From Phycicoccus avicenniae_A (GTDB lineage Bacteria > Actinomycetota > Actinomycetes > Actinomycetales > Dermatophilaceae): DNA of 64,000 nt. This document shows, piece by piece, positions 8,176-17,925 of the stretch. The notes beneath the pieces were generated by a model. The model saw nothing but the letters and a program-made list of their open reading frames with translations, ran no database searches and was not told the DNA's origin. How positions within the stretch are numbered: the first letter of the stretch is position 1; each line of letters begins with the position of its first letter. Location of the stretch: positions 124,001 to 188,000 of the forward strand of contig NZ_JBNVZV010000006.1 of the NCBI RefSeq assembly GCF_050496545.1, written 5' to 3'. The translations under genes were made by a program, and so were the position numbers.

Positions 8176-9552
8176 ATGGACGCAATCACGTTGCAGGAGA
8201 GGCGTGATGGTGACATGCCTTCTGTCGTGGTGGCCGGCCTCCGGGACTCGCTCGCGGCCATCGACGCGGTCACGCTGAGCGACCACGAGCGGGTGGCCCT
8301 GGTCGCCGAGCTCGAGCGGCTCAAGGCGGCCGCCGCGGCCTGTCAGGCGCGCGCCACCGACGCGCTGCGGCGCTCGCGCGGGGTCGTGGCGCCGCAGGAC
8401 GTGGCCCGGTCCGTCGGGTCGGAGGTCGCCCTCGCGCGGCGCGAGTCCCCCAGCTGCGGGGACCGGTTCGTCGGGTTGTCACGGGCCCTGGTCCACGAGA
8501 TGCCTTGTCTCATGGCGGCTCTGACGGAGGGTCTGACCAGCGAGAGGGCCGCAGTCGAGGTCGTCCGCGAGACCGCCACGCTGTCCCGCGAGGACCGGGC
8601 CGAGGTGGACCGCCGCATCGCGGAGGTCCTGCCCCGGCTCTCCGCGCGAGCCGCCGGTCGCGCTGCTGCGCGGGTGGCGGCCGAGCTCGACGCCGCGTCG
8701 GTGGTCCGGCGGATGGAAGCTGCCGTGAAGAGCAGGCGGGTGAGCGTCCGACCGGCTCCGGACGGCATGGCGTACCTGACGGTGCTCGGACCCCTGCGGG
8801 ATGTCGTGGGCGCCCACGCCGCCATCCTTCGCCGGGCCCGCAGCGTCGTCGGCGGACAGTGCGAGGACGAGGCTCCCTACGACCGAGGCGTCGGCGCGGT
8901 GAGCGCCGACACCGCCCTCCGGCTGCTCGCCGGGCTGCTCCCGGGACAGGTGCAGCCCGTCGAGGTCCAGCTCGTCATGACCGACCGCTCCCTCCTGGGC
9001 ACCGGCGACCCCGAGCGGCCCGTCGACGAGCCGGCGCGTATCCCCGGTCACGGGTCCGTGCCGGCACCGGTCGCGAGGTCGTGGATCCGTGGTGCCGGCC
9101 CGGCGTCCGTCTGGCTGCGCCGCCTGTACACGAGCCCGGACGGGCGGGACCTGGTGGCCCTCGAGTCCCGTCGCCGGCCGTTCATCGGCGGTCTGCGCCG
9201 GGTGCTCGTCCTGCGCGACGACGTGTGCACCACCCTCTATTGCGACGCAGCGGTCGTCCACGTCGACCACGCCCACCCCGTCCGAGACGGCGGCTCCACC
9301 AGCGCGTGGAACGGCAACGGGAAGTGCGTCCGCTGCAACCTCGTCAAGGAGGCGCCGGGCTGGCGGGTCGTCGTCGAGCGGGCGTCGCCCCACGAGATCC
9401 TGACCGTCACCCCCACGGGCCACGCCTACCGGTCGCAGGCGCCACCGGTGCTCGGCTGGGGCAGCGAGACCCATCCACCTCCGGACCCTCCGCCGACGGG
9501 TGACTCCGCCCTGGAGCGACACCTCGAGCGGATGCTCGCCGCCGTCGCCTGA
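8176..9552 (+). CDS. DUF222 / 13E12-repeat family HNH endonuclease
   Basis: 458 residues. A long helical DUF222 region (about 15-250; LAAIDAVTLSDHERVALVAE and the ALTEGLTSERA segment) precedes a C-terminal HNH fold at about 350-400. That fold contains CTTLYCDAAVVHVDHAHPV and KCVRCNLVKEAPGW, with the DH, N and zinc-type Cys pairs in place. Such proteins occur in many copies in actinomycete genomes and are often linked to mobile-element remnants; their role is not established. The tail is Pro-rich. The start ATG is preceded by GAAGGGCAGGGG. It is transcribed divergently from the 122-residue gene and ends 1 bp from the convergent gene. Confidence 0.85.
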   Translation: MDAITLQERRDGDMPSVVVAGLRDSLAAIDAVTLSDHERVALVAELERLKAAAAACQARATDALRRSRGVVAPQDVARSVGSEVALARRESPSCGDRFVGLSRALVHEMPCLMAALTEGLTSERAAVEVVRETATLSREDRAEVDRRIAEVLPRLSARAAGRAAARVAAELDAASVVRRMEAAVKSRRVSVRPAPDGMAYLTVLGPLRDVVGAHAAILRRARSVVGGQCEDEAPYDRGVGAVSADTALRLLAGLLPGQVQPVEVQLVMTDRSLLGTGDPERPVDEPARIPGHGSVPAPVARSWIRGAGPASVWLRRLYTSPDGRDLVALESRRRPFIGGLRRVLVLRDDVCTTLYCDAAVVHVDHAHPVRDGGSTSAWNGNGKCVRCNLVKEAPGWRVVVERASPHEILTVTPTGHAYRSQAPPVLGWGSETHPPPDPPPTGDSALERHLERMLAAVA

Positions 9553-9553
9553 C

Positions 9554-10396
9554 TCACGGCAGGACGTCGAGGAGCCTGCGGCGCAACGCGTTCGAGCGCA
9601 CGGTGAAGGCGCGCTGCCGCTCCAGGTACTCGGCCTTGCCCTCCGGCGTCTCGATGCGCACCGGCGCGTACCCCAGCTCCGCCAGGTCGTACGGCGAGGC
9701 CTCCATGTCGAGGACCCGGATGTCGCGGGCGAGGTCGAAGGCGTCCGCGGTGAGGTCGCTCGGCACCAGCGGCGCCAGCTTGAACGCCCACTTGTAGACG
9801 TCCATCCCGGCGTGCAGGCAGCCCGGCTGCTCCATCGCGACCTGCGACTCGCGCGTCGGACGGAGCTGGTTCTGCGGCACGGCAGTCGGCGTGAAGAACC
9901 GGTGCGCGTCGAAGTGCGAGCACCGCACCGCGTGCCGCTCGACGACCTCGTCGGTGCCCGCCGGCCCCAGCCGCAGCGGCCAGCCCGCGTGGCGCACGTC
10001 GTCCTGGTCGAGCCCGTGCACCATCGCCCACTCGTGGAGGCCGAAGCAGCCCAGGTGCGCGGGACGGGAGAGCGTGGCGGTGAGGAGGTCGGTGACGAAC
10101 CGGACGGTCGCCCCGCGGGCCTCCAGGAACGACCCCACGTCGAGGGCCACCGCGTCGCCGACCACCCGGTGGTGCCGCCACCCCGCACGCTCCGTGCCGG
10201 CAGCCCCCTCGAGCAGCACGCCGGCGCCCGGGTGCCACCGGCGCAGCTTCGCGGGGGAGTGGTTGTAGTAGCGGAAGAGGAAGTCCTCGACGGGGTGCGA
10301 CCGACCGTCTGCCCGACGCTCGCGGTGGCGCGCCGTGGCGGCGTCGACGCGCGCGGCGTGGGCGGCCTCCCGGGCCGTCCACTCCTCACGGGCCAT
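9554..10396 (-). CDS. Conserved actinobacterial protein, often annotated 3-methyladenine DNA glycosylase
   Basis: 280 residues, cytosolic. Conserved-looking blocks are PVEDFLFRYYNHSPAKLRRWHPG, HLGCFGLHEWAMVHG, RCSHFDAHRFFTP and EQPGCLHAGMDVYKWAFKL. From memory, this family is labelled 3-methyladenine DNA glycosylase in several actinomycete genomes, but I cannot see an AlkA helix-hairpin-helix or AAG signature. The activity is therefore unproven and the His/Cys-rich blocks could be a different enzyme. The ATG was chosen; GTG codons up to 15 bases earlier are possible. It converges on the HNH gene with 1 bp between stops. Confidence 0.5.
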   Translation of the reverse strand: MAREEWTAREAAHAARVDAATARHRERRADGRSHPVEDFLFRYYNHSPAKLRRWHPGAGVLLEGAAGTERAGWRHHRVVGDAVALDVGSFLEARGATVRFVTDLLTATLSRPAHLGCFGLHEWAMVHGLDQDDVRHAGWPLRLGPAGTDEVVERHAVRCSHFDAHRFFTPTAVPQNQLRPTRESQVAMEQPGCLHAGMDVYKWAFKLAPLVPSDLTADAFDLARDIRVLDMEASPYDLAELGYAPVRIETPEGKAEYLERQRAFTVRSNALRRRLLDVLP

Positions 10397-10514
10397 CACG
10401 ACACTCACCACGGTGGTCACCGCGTCACGGTACCGGCGGGCACACCCGGTGCCGCTGGCGCGTTGGGCCGGGAGAGGATGGGAGCCGGTCCCGTCCCGAC
10501 CCCGGAGGTCCCCC

Positions 10515-11465
10515 GTGCCCCGCACGACCGTCGTCGCGTCCGCCCTCGCGGCGGTCCTCGCCCTCAGCGCCTGCGGAGGTGGGTCGGAGGACCCGGCCCC
10601 GAGCGCCGCGCCGTCCTCGTCGTCCGCAGCCCCGACCGCGAGCCCCTCGCCGAGCACGACATCGCCGTCCGCGCGCCCCGGCACCGGCCCGGACAGCACC
10701 GCGCCCGACGGCCCGCTCTACGTCGCGCTCGGCGACTCCCTCGCGGCGGGCTACCAGCCCGGCGGGGCCGAGCTGCGCGACAGCGCCTACCCGGCCCTGG
10801 CCGCCGCCCGCCTCGGGCGCGGCGGCGACGCGCTCGGCGTGGCCAACCTCGCGTGCAGCGGCGAGACCACCGGCAGCTTCCTCGCGGGCGGCAAGTGCGA
10901 GTACCCGGAGTCCTCGCAGATGGCGCAGGCCGAGTCCCTGCTGAAGGCGCGGCGCGGTGACGTGCGCCTCGTGACCATCGACCTCGGCGGCAACGACCTG
11001 CTGCGCTGTGCCGCACGGCTGTCCGTCGATGCGAAGTGCGCCGCCACCGGGCTGGGCACCATCGAGAAGAACCTGCCGACGATCCTCTCGCGACTGCGCG
11101 CCGCCGCCGGCCCGGACGTCCCGGTGCTGGTGCTCGGCTACTACAACCCCTGGCTGGCCTCCTCCTACCTCGGGGCCGGCCAGGCGCAGCTCAAGGTGGC
11201 GACCAAGGCGTTCAGCGACCTCAGCACGACCATCGCGGCCGCGGCCAAGGGCTCGGGCGGACGGTTCGTCTCCCTCGACGCCGCCTTCGCCCTCGACGAC
11301 GACACCCCCACCACCTTCAGCGGCCGCAGCGTGCCGAAGAACGTGGCGCAGGTCTGCTCGCTCACCTACATCTGCACGGCGTTCGACATCCACCTCACCG
11401 ACGAGGGCGCGGCCGTCGTCGGCCGGGTGCTCGCCGACGCGGCGACGAAGGCCGGCGTGCGCTGA
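10515..11465 (+). CDS. Secreted SGNH/GDSL-hydrolase lipoprotein
   Basis: 316 residues from a GTG with GGAGG 7 nt upstream. A signal peptide ends in lipobox LSAC (Cys20). A Ser/Pro/Thr linker runs to about residue 62 (low complexity, likely a cell-wall spacer). The SGNH fold follows: block I VALGDSLAAGY with nucleophile Ser75, the GGND block in TIDLGGNDLL, and a C-terminal DIHLTDEG with the catalytic Asp-x-x-His. The family are esterases/lipases acting outside the membrane; the substrate is unknown. It stands alone, divergent from 9554-10396. Confidence 0.8.
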   Translation: MPRTTVVASALAAVLALSACGGGSEDPAPSAAPSSSSAAPTASPSPSTTSPSARPGTGPDSTAPDGPLYVALGDSLAAGYQPGGAELRDSAYPALAAARLGRGGDALGVANLACSGETTGSFLAGGKCEYPESSQMAQAESLLKARRGDVRLVTIDLGGNDLLRCAARLSVDAKCAATGLGTIEKNLPTILSRLRAAAGPDVPVLVLGYYNPWLASSYLGAGQAQLKVATKAFSDLSTTIAAAAKGSGGRFVSLDAAFALDDDTPTTFSGRSVPKNVAQVCSLTYICTAFDIHLTDEGAAVVGRVLADAATKAGVR

Positions 11466-11521
11466 CGCACCGGCCGCGGCGCCTCCTGACGCGGGCGGGC
11501 GCCCGGCCCTACGCTGACGCC

Positions 11522-12037
11522 GTGAGCTTCCCCGAGAACGTGCTCGCGCAGGACGAGAAGGTCGTGCGCCACCTCCACCCGCACTGGTTCACCGTGCTGC
11601 TGCCGACCGTGGTCGGCGTCGTCGTCGTGGCCGCGGCCGTCGTGGCGCTGCTCGTCCTGCCGGACGGGTCCGTGGGCACGGTCCTGCTCTGGGTCGTCCT
11701 CGGGGCCGCCGTCCTGGTGCTCCTGCTCTTCGTCCTCGCGCCCTACGTGCGCTGGCGCTCCACCCACTACGTCATCACGACGCACCGGGTGATGGTGCGC
11801 CGCGGTGTGCTGACGAAGTCGGGGAAGGACATCACGCTCGCGAAGATCACCGACGTCAGCTTCCGCCAGACCCTCCTCGACCGGATGATCGGCGCCGGCT
11901 CGCTGCACATCGAGTCCGCCGGCGACAGCCCCGACGAGGACCTCGTCAACGTCCCGGACAGCGACGACGTGCAGCAGCTCATCAACCGGCTCGTCGACGA
12001 GGACTCCCGCGGCCGGCGGGGCGAGGCCCTCTCCTGA
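11522..12037 (+). CDS. PH-domain (bPH2/YdbS-like) membrane protein
   Basis: 171 residues. Two adjacent membrane segments (about 24-70) are followed by a bacterial pleckstrin-homology domain. The domain is recognised from WRSTHYVITTHRVMVRRGVLTKSGKDITLAKITDVSF and ending in the helix DDVQQLINRLVDE. The function of the family is unknown. The GTG start is 6 nt after TACGCT (11510-11515), which fits a leaderless transcript. It may be co-transcribed with the next gene, though that has its own TAnnnT box. Confidence 0.75.
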   Translation: MSFPENVLAQDEKVVRHLHPHWFTVLLPTVVGVVVVAAAVVALLVLPDGSVGTVLLWVVLGAAVLVLLLFVLAPYVRWRSTHYVITTHRVMVRRGVLTKSGKDITLAKITDVSFRQTLLDRMIGAGSLHIESAGDSPDEDLVNVPDSDDVQQLINRLVDEDSRGRRGEALS

Positions 12038-12066
12038 CGCCCGGGCCGGGGCACTAGCCTCGGACC

Positions 12067-12837
12067 ATGCGCATCGCGAGGTTCACCACCGGGGACGACC
12101 CGGCGTACGGGCTGGTCGACGGGGCCGGCGAGAAGATCGCCGAGGTCACCGGCGACCCGCTCTACCAGCGGATCGAGCTGACGGGGGCGACGCACCTCGT
12201 GGAGGACGTGCGGCTGCTTGCGCCGGTCATCCCGCGCAGCAAGGTCATCGGCATCGGCCGCAACTACGCCGACCACGCCGCCGAGATGGGCACCGACGTG
12301 CCCGCCGAGCCGCTGATGTTCCTCGTGCCGAACACCGCGGTGGTCGGTCCCGGCGACCCCATCGTGTACCCGCCTCAGACCTCCGAGGTGCACTACGAGG
12401 GCGAGCTCGCCGTCGTCATCGGGCGCGTGTGCAAGGACGTCGAGCCCGAGGACGCCGCCGCCGTCGTGTTCGGCTACACCGTCGCCAACGACGTCACCGC
12501 GCGCGACCTCCAGCGCTCGGACGGCCAGTGGGCCCGCGCCAAGGGCTTCGACACCTTCTGCCCGCTGGGGCCGTGGATCGAGACCGACCTCGACGTCTCC
12601 TCGCTCGGGCTCGTCACGCGCCTGGACGGCGAGGTCGTCCAGGACGGCACGACCGCCGACATGGTGCACGGCGTCGCGGCCCTCGTCTCGTACGCCTCCA
12701 AGGCCTTCACGCTCCTGCCCGGTGACGTCATCCTCACCGGCACGCCGGCCGGCGTCGGTCCGATGACGGCCGGCCAGCGCGTCGAGGTCGAGATCGAGGG
12801 TCTCGGGACGCTGTCGAACCCCGTCGTCGCACCCTGA
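12067..12837 (+). CDS. Fumarylacetoacetate hydrolase-family protein
   Basis: 256 residues. The FAH C-terminal fold is clear: IGIGRNYADHAAEMG, the metal-ligand region HYEGELAVVIGR, GYTVANDVTARDLQ, KGFDTFCPLGPWI and DVILTGTPAGVGPM. Family members are C-C hydrolases, isomerases or oxaloacetate/acylpyruvate decarboxylases in aromatic or central metabolism; the substrate is not predictable. The ATG lies 6 nt after TAGCCT (12055-12060), again a leaderless configuration. The convergent VOC gene starts its stop codon 33 bp downstream, with a GC palindrome between. Confidence 0.85.
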   Translation: MRIARFTTGDDPAYGLVDGAGEKIAEVTGDPLYQRIELTGATHLVEDVRLLAPVIPRSKVIGIGRNYADHAAEMGTDVPAEPLMFLVPNTAVVGPGDPIVYPPQTSEVHYEGELAVVIGRVCKDVEPEDAAAVVFGYTVANDVTARDLQRSDGQWARAKGFDTFCPLGPWIETDLDVSSLGLVTRLDGEVVQDGTTADMVHGVAALVSYASKAFTLLPGDVILTGTPAGVGPMTAGQRVEVEIEGLGTLSNPVVAP

Positions 12838-12869
12838 CGAGCCCGGGCCGGCCCGGCGCCCACCCCCGC

Positions 12870-13583
12870 TCAGTCGGCGAGCAGGCGGAACTCCGTCCCG
12901 TCCACGTCGGCGAGGGCCCACGACCCGTCGGCTGGAGGTCCGTCGAGCACCCGCGCCCCGAGCGCGACCAGCCGGTCCACCTCGTCCCGGACCTCGGCCG
13001 CCGCGCACGCGACGTCGAAGCGCCACCGGTCGCGGCCGGTCGACGGCATGAGCGGCGGTCCGCCCCACGCGATCTTCGGCCCACCGTGCGGCGACCGGAT
13101 GGCGGTCTCCTCGCCCTCGTCCCACACCAGCGGCCACCCGAGCGCCTCGCTCCAGAACACCCCGAGCGCGTGCGTGCCGTCGCACGAGAGGTCGCCGAGG
13201 AAGCCGCAGTCGGCGAGGAAGGTGCTGCCCGGCTCGAGGACGCAGAGCTCGTTGCCACCGGGGTCGGCGAGCACGACGTGGCCCTCCTCGGGCAGCTGCC
13301 CGACATCGACGTGCCGCGCGCCCAGCCCCAGCGCCCGGGCCACCGTGCGCTCCTGGTGCTCGAGGTCGTCGCTCGTCAGCTCGGGGTGGATCCGGTTCTG
13401 CGACACCTTGGGAGCATCGACCCGCAGGAAGCGCAGCCGGAAGCCGGTGTCGTCGGTGGGCTCCAGCGCCGCGTCCGCCCACGGGTCGTCGACCCCACGC
13501 CAGCCGAGCATCCCGGCCCAGAAGCGCGCGACCTCGTCGGGCTCCTGCGCGTCGACGGTGACGGCGTCCAGCCGGAGCGTCAT
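12870..13583 (-). CDS. Two-module VOC (glyoxalase-like) superfamily protein
   Basis: 237 residues with two betaalphabetabetabeta modules: LDAVTVDAQEPDEVARFWAGMLGW at the N-terminus and a second module from CDGTHALGVFWSEALGWPLVW. Linking segments such as VVLADPGGNELCVLE match the glyoxalase/bleomycin-resistance-like_6 type. These proteins bind metals or small ligands and are often involved in detoxification; no substrate can be assigned. The start ATG faces the divergent acidic-protein gene across 156 bp. Confidence 0.75.
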   Translation of the reverse strand: MTLRLDAVTVDAQEPDEVARFWAGMLGWRGVDDPWADAALEPTDDTGFRLRFLRVDAPKVSQNRIHPELTSDDLEHQERTVARALGLGARHVDVGQLPEEGHVVLADPGGNELCVLEPGSTFLADCGFLGDLSCDGTHALGVFWSEALGWPLVWDEGEETAIRSPHGGPKIAWGGPPLMPSTGRDRWRFDVACAAAEVRDEVDRLVALGARVLDGPPADGSWALADVDGTEFRLLAD

Positions 13584-13739
13584 GGCATCCCCTTCGTCGA
13601 CGACCGGAGCCGGTCGACCCCGCGCCCCACGCTAGGCAGGCGGCCCGGACGCGGCAACGGGGTTTGCGCGGAAGGGCTCGCGGGCAGGACCAGCCCACAC
13701 GACCGCTCCGCGCACGAGCGCGGGCGAGAGGAGCACCCC

Positions 13740-14000
13740 GTGAGCGAGACCCAGCAGCCCGACGAGCAGGACGACGCGGCGACCGAGGCGGCCCAGAACG
13801 TCGTCGACGAGGTCACCACGTGGGAGTACAGCGCCGAGAAGGACACCATCGAGGACAGCCTCGACCGGGGTCTGGACGAGGCCGGGGTCGAGGTCGACGG
13901 GGCCGAGCGGCAGCGGCTCGTCGAGGAGATCGACGACGTCAAGCAGCACGAGGACGAGGGGTCACCGCGGGTCCACGACGCCCGCCCGGACGACGCCTGA
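13740..14000 (+). CDS. Small acidic hypothetical protein, 86 residues
   Basis: I do not recognise this protein. It starts at GTG with GAGAGGAG 9 nt upstream. It is extremely rich in Asp/Glu/Gln, has no Cys and no hydrophobic core, and contains WEYSAEKDTIEDSLDRGLDEAGVEVD, which could form two helices. The composition suggests a largely disordered or helical acidic protein, perhaps stress-related, but there is no functional evidence. It lies between the divergent VOC gene and the convergent DUF1905 gene, 9 bp from the latter. Confidence 0.6.
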   Translation: MSETQQPDEQDDAATEAAQNVVDEVTTWEYSAEKDTIEDSLDRGLDEAGVEVDGAERQRLVEEIDDVKQHEDEGSPRVHDARPDDA

Positions 14001-14009
14001 GCCGCTCCC

Positions 14010-14306
14010 TCAGCGGCGTTCGGTGAGGTACACCTCGACCTCGTCGCCCGGTCCCTTGCGGATCGCGGCGAGCGTGGCGCCGGTGAGGGGCAGCTTGTGG
14101 CGGCCGTCGCCGAGGGCCATGAACGAGGTGCGCAGCGGAGCGCCGTCGACGGTGCCCGTGACCTTGACGAGGCCGCGCGTCCCGAAGACCTCCGCGCTCT
14201 CGGGCCAGACGACGTAGGTCCAGCCGCCGTCGGCGTCGCTGCGGACGACGGTGGCCGAGAACGTGATGTCCAGCGGTCCGGGACGAGTGGGGTCGGTGGG
14301 GTCCAT
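14010..14306 (-). CDS. DUF1905-domain protein
   Basis: 98 residues matching the DUF1905 pattern: FSATVVRSDADGGWTYVVWPES, GTVDGAPLRTSFMALGDGRHKLPL and AIRKGPGDEVEVYL. This is a small beta-barrel-like fold whose role is unknown; in other proteins it is fused to a YdeI/OmpD-associated domain, absent here. GAGGAG precedes the ATG by 7 nt. It is the shorter partner of the DUF2306 gene upstream on the same strand, 95 bp apart, so co-transcription is possible. Confidence 0.75.
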   Translation of the reverse strand: MDPTDPTRPGPLDITFSATVVRSDADGGWTYVVWPESAEVFGTRGLVKVTGTVDGAPLRTSFMALGDGRHKLPLTGATLAAIRKGPGDEVEVYLTERR

Positions 14307-14401
14307 GGATGCGTCTCCTCGCGGTCGGTGGGTCCGGAGCGGTCCCGGCAGGACGGACCGGGGCCGCGGGTCGAAGTCATCGGTGGGGCAGCCGAGCGCG
14401 G

Positions 14402-15091
14402 TCACCCGTCGAGGTCGGGCGTGCGGCGCAGCCACCACTCCCCGGCGACGACGTGCATCCCGAGGCCCAGCCAGAAGGCCAGCCCGAACGTGCTGCGCGC
14501 CGGCATCGTCTCGTCGGACATCCCGAGCAGCCCGAGCTGGATGCCGGTGAAGATCCCCACCCAGAGCCGGATGGTCGCGATGCCGATGCCCACGGCGTAG
14601 GCGCGCACCATCCAGCGCCGGTGCTCGGGCACGCGGCCGGCGCGGATCGCGCGGAACGCCCGCACGAGGCAGACCAGGAACCAGCCGCCGAAGAGCAGCG
14701 TGGCGAGCGACTCGGCGCGCCCGCCCCACGCGAAGACGAACCCGAGGACCACGGCCAGCGCGCCGCTCAGCAGGGCGCACCCGAGCAGCACCCGGCCGAG
14801 CCGGCGGTGCAGCTCGTAGTGGCGCGACCGGAACCGGTGCGAGAGCTGCAACGGCGCCCCGAGCAGGTAGACCACCCCCGGCACCATGTGCCCGTACGCG
14901 AGCCACGGGTGCGCCACGTACTTCTCCGCGAGGTCGTCGTCGGGCACCGTGCCGGCGACGATGCTCGGCCAGTCGGTCACGATCCGGCGGGCGAAGAAGA
15001 CGAGCACGATGGTCGTCAGGACGGCGAGCACGATCCCGACGGTCCGCCCCCGCGGCCGCGTCGTGGAGTCCCCCCGGGCGGTCTGCACCAT
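14402..15091 (-). CDS. DUF2306-family membrane protein
   Basis: 229 residues with six or seven predicted membrane segments. The pattern YVAHPWLAYGHMVPGVVYLLGAPLQ, RFRSRHYELHRRLGRV and HRRWMVRAYAVG, with conserved His residues inside or next to membranes, is that of the DUF2306 group. That group resembles small cytochrome b-like proteins. Heme binding is a guess from the paired His residues. No signal peptide cleavage is expected. An alternative upstream GTG exists, but the ATG best fits the start of the basic N-terminal tail. Confidence 0.7.
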   Translation of the reverse strand: MVQTARGDSTTRPRGRTVGIVLAVLTTIVLVFFARRIVTDWPSIVAGTVPDDDLAEKYVAHPWLAYGHMVPGVVYLLGAPLQLSHRFRSRHYELHRRLGRVLLGCALLSGALAVVLGFVFAWGGRAESLATLLFGGWFLVCLVRAFRAIRAGRVPEHRRWMVRAYAVGIGIATIRLWVGIFTGIQLGLLGMSDETMPARSTFGLAFWLGLGMHVVAGEWWLRRTPDLDG

Positions 15092-15228
15092 CCCCGCAGT
15101 GTGCCCGCGTCGCGCGCGCCATGGGGGCTCTGCGCCCGTGACGAGGGGACCTGCCACCGTGACGTCGGGCAGCGGCGGACCCTCCGGGGTCGATGCGCCC
15201 CGCCGCCGCTCACTACGCTGGCCCCACC

Positions 15229-16778
<1,550 letters not shown>

Positions 16779-16782
<4 letters not shown>

Positions 16783-17528
16783 CGGCGGCTGCGGCGCGTC
16801 CGGTGCTCGAGGCGGTGCTCCTCGACGCCGACGACACCCTCTACGACACCCGCACGGCGATGCACCGCGCCGGCGCGAGCGCGTCCACCGCCCTGTGGCC
16901 GGACGCCGACCCCGAGCGCCTGGCGGGTGCCGGCGTCCGCTTCCGGGACGACCCCGAGGGGCACTTCGCCGCCTACGCGCGCGGCGAGGTCGAGTTCGCC
17001 GAGATGCGCCGCGCCCGCCTCGCCGAGCTCGCGACGTGGCTCGGCCGGTCCCACGACGCGGCGGCGCTCGGCGCCTTCGACGACGCGTACGAGCCGGCGT
17101 TCCTCGCCGCGATGGAGGCCTTCGACGACGTGCGCCCCGCCGTCCGGGCGCTGCGGGAGGCCGGGGTCTCCGTCGGCGTGCTGACGAACTCGTCGAAGGA
17201 GTACACGCGCGCCAAGCTCGCGGCATCCGGCCTCGAGGACCTCTTCGACGTCGTGTGCAGCCGCGACACCCTCGGGTTCGGCAAGCCCGACGCCCGGGCC
17301 TTCCACGAGGCCTGCCGCCGGCTGGGCTCGGAGCCGTCCGCGACGCTCTACGTCGGGGACGAGGTCGCCACCGACCCGATCGGTGCTGCGGACGCCGGCC
17401 TGGCCGCCGCCTGGCTGGTCCGGGACGGCGTTCCGGACGAGGGGTCGCGCCGGATCGTCGAGGGGCGGGGCATCCCGGTCGTGCGGTCGCTGGGCGAGCT
17501 GTTCGCGCTGGTGCGCCCGGGCGCGTGA
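16779..17528 (+). CDS. HAD-superfamily hydrolase (putative phosphatase)
   Basis: 249 residues from a GTG overlapping the gltX stop (GTGA). HAD motif I is DADDTLYDT near residue 16 (the first Asp is the nucleophile, the second is in DADD). Motif II is LTNSS, motif III the Lys in FGKPDARAF, and motif IV GDEVATDPIGA. A helical C1 cap lies between motifs I and II. The substrate is unknown; coupling to gltX suggests only co-transcription. Followed by tRNA genes with their own promoter. Confidence 0.85.
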
Positions 17529-17532
17529 CGAT

Positions 17533-17561
17533 TTGGGCCGGGGGAGCGGGGCCGGTAGTAT
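17533..17561 (+). promoter_or_regulatory. Predicted promoter for tRNA-Gln
   Basis: TTGGGC (17533-17538), 17-nt GC spacer, TAGTAT (17556-17561), about 57 nt upstream of the mature tRNA 5' end. The same TTTGGG-type -35 with a 17-nt spacer occurs at two other loci in this window. Confidence 0.5.
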
Positions 17562-17617
17562 CGCCACTCGGTTCGCCGCTCGTCCGCCCTCCGGGTCACG
17601 ACGGACGGCATACCCCA

Positions 17618-17689
17618 TGGGGTATGGTGTAATTGGCAACACTGGTGATTCTGGTTCATCCGTTCTAGGTTCGAGTCCTGGTACCCCAG
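17618..17689 (+). tRNA. tRNA-Gln (anticodon CUG)
   Basis: A 72-nt cloverleaf. The acceptor arms TGGGGTA/TACCCCA pair over 7 bp. The anticodon stem GGTGA/TCATC closes the loop TTCTGGT with CTG at 34-36. The T loop contains TTCGAGT. Discriminator G is followed by genome-encoded CCA (17690-17692). The 5' end lies inside the perfect 18-bp palindrome CATACCCCATGGGGTATG (17609-17626). Confidence 0.95.
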
Positions 17690-17691
17690 CC

Positions 17692-17720
17692 ATCGCCCCC
17701 GGTCCGTCCGGGGCGATTTC
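17692..17720 (+). terminator. Hairpin after tRNA-Gln
   Basis: ATCGCCCC (17692-17699) pairs with GGGGCGAT (17710-17717) and is followed by TTC. It sits immediately after the tRNA CCA. The U-tract is short; it may act as a processing hairpin rather than a strict terminator, because tRNA-Glu follows within 80 bp. Confidence 0.45.
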
Positions 17721-17796
17721 GGAGAAGGCCCTCCCGTTCGGTAAGGTTCTCTCCCGTTGCCCGAGTCGCTCTGCGAGCGGCGAGGACAGCACCCAC

Positions 17797-17869
17797 GGCC
17801 CCGTTGTGTAGTGGCCTAGCACGCCGCCCTCTCAAGGCGGTAGCGCGGGTTCGAATCCCGTCGGGGCTA
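17797..17869 (+). tRNA. tRNA-Glu (anticodon CUC)
   Basis: A 73-nt cloverleaf. Acceptor GGCCCCG/CGGGGCT has a G-U first pair. The anticodon stem CCGCC/GGCGG closes loop CTCTCAA with anticodon CTC. The T stem GCGGG/CCCGT flanks TTCGAAT. Discriminator A is followed by C-A, so CCA is not encoded, unlike the neighbouring tRNA-Gln. Confidence 0.95.
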
Positions 17870-17877
17870 CATCGGTC

Positions 17878-17907
17878 GAAGGCCCGGTCCACCAGGACCG
17901 GGCCTTC
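17878..17907. terminator. Strong bidirectional hairpin between tRNA-Glu and merR
   Basis: A 13-bp perfect stem GAAGGCCCGGTCC / GGACCGGGCCTTC with loop ACCA. It ends tRNA-Glu on the plus strand and the merR gene on the minus strand. The downstream T content is modest. Confidence 0.7.
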
Positions 17908-17925
17908 GTCGTGTCGTGGGCCGTG

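Noticed and set aside
12843..12856. 14-bp palindrome CCGGGCCGGCCCGG between convergent FAH and VOC genes
   Set aside because: Only G and C, no loop or T-run; such palindromes are expected at this GC content. A weak terminator is possible but not claimed.
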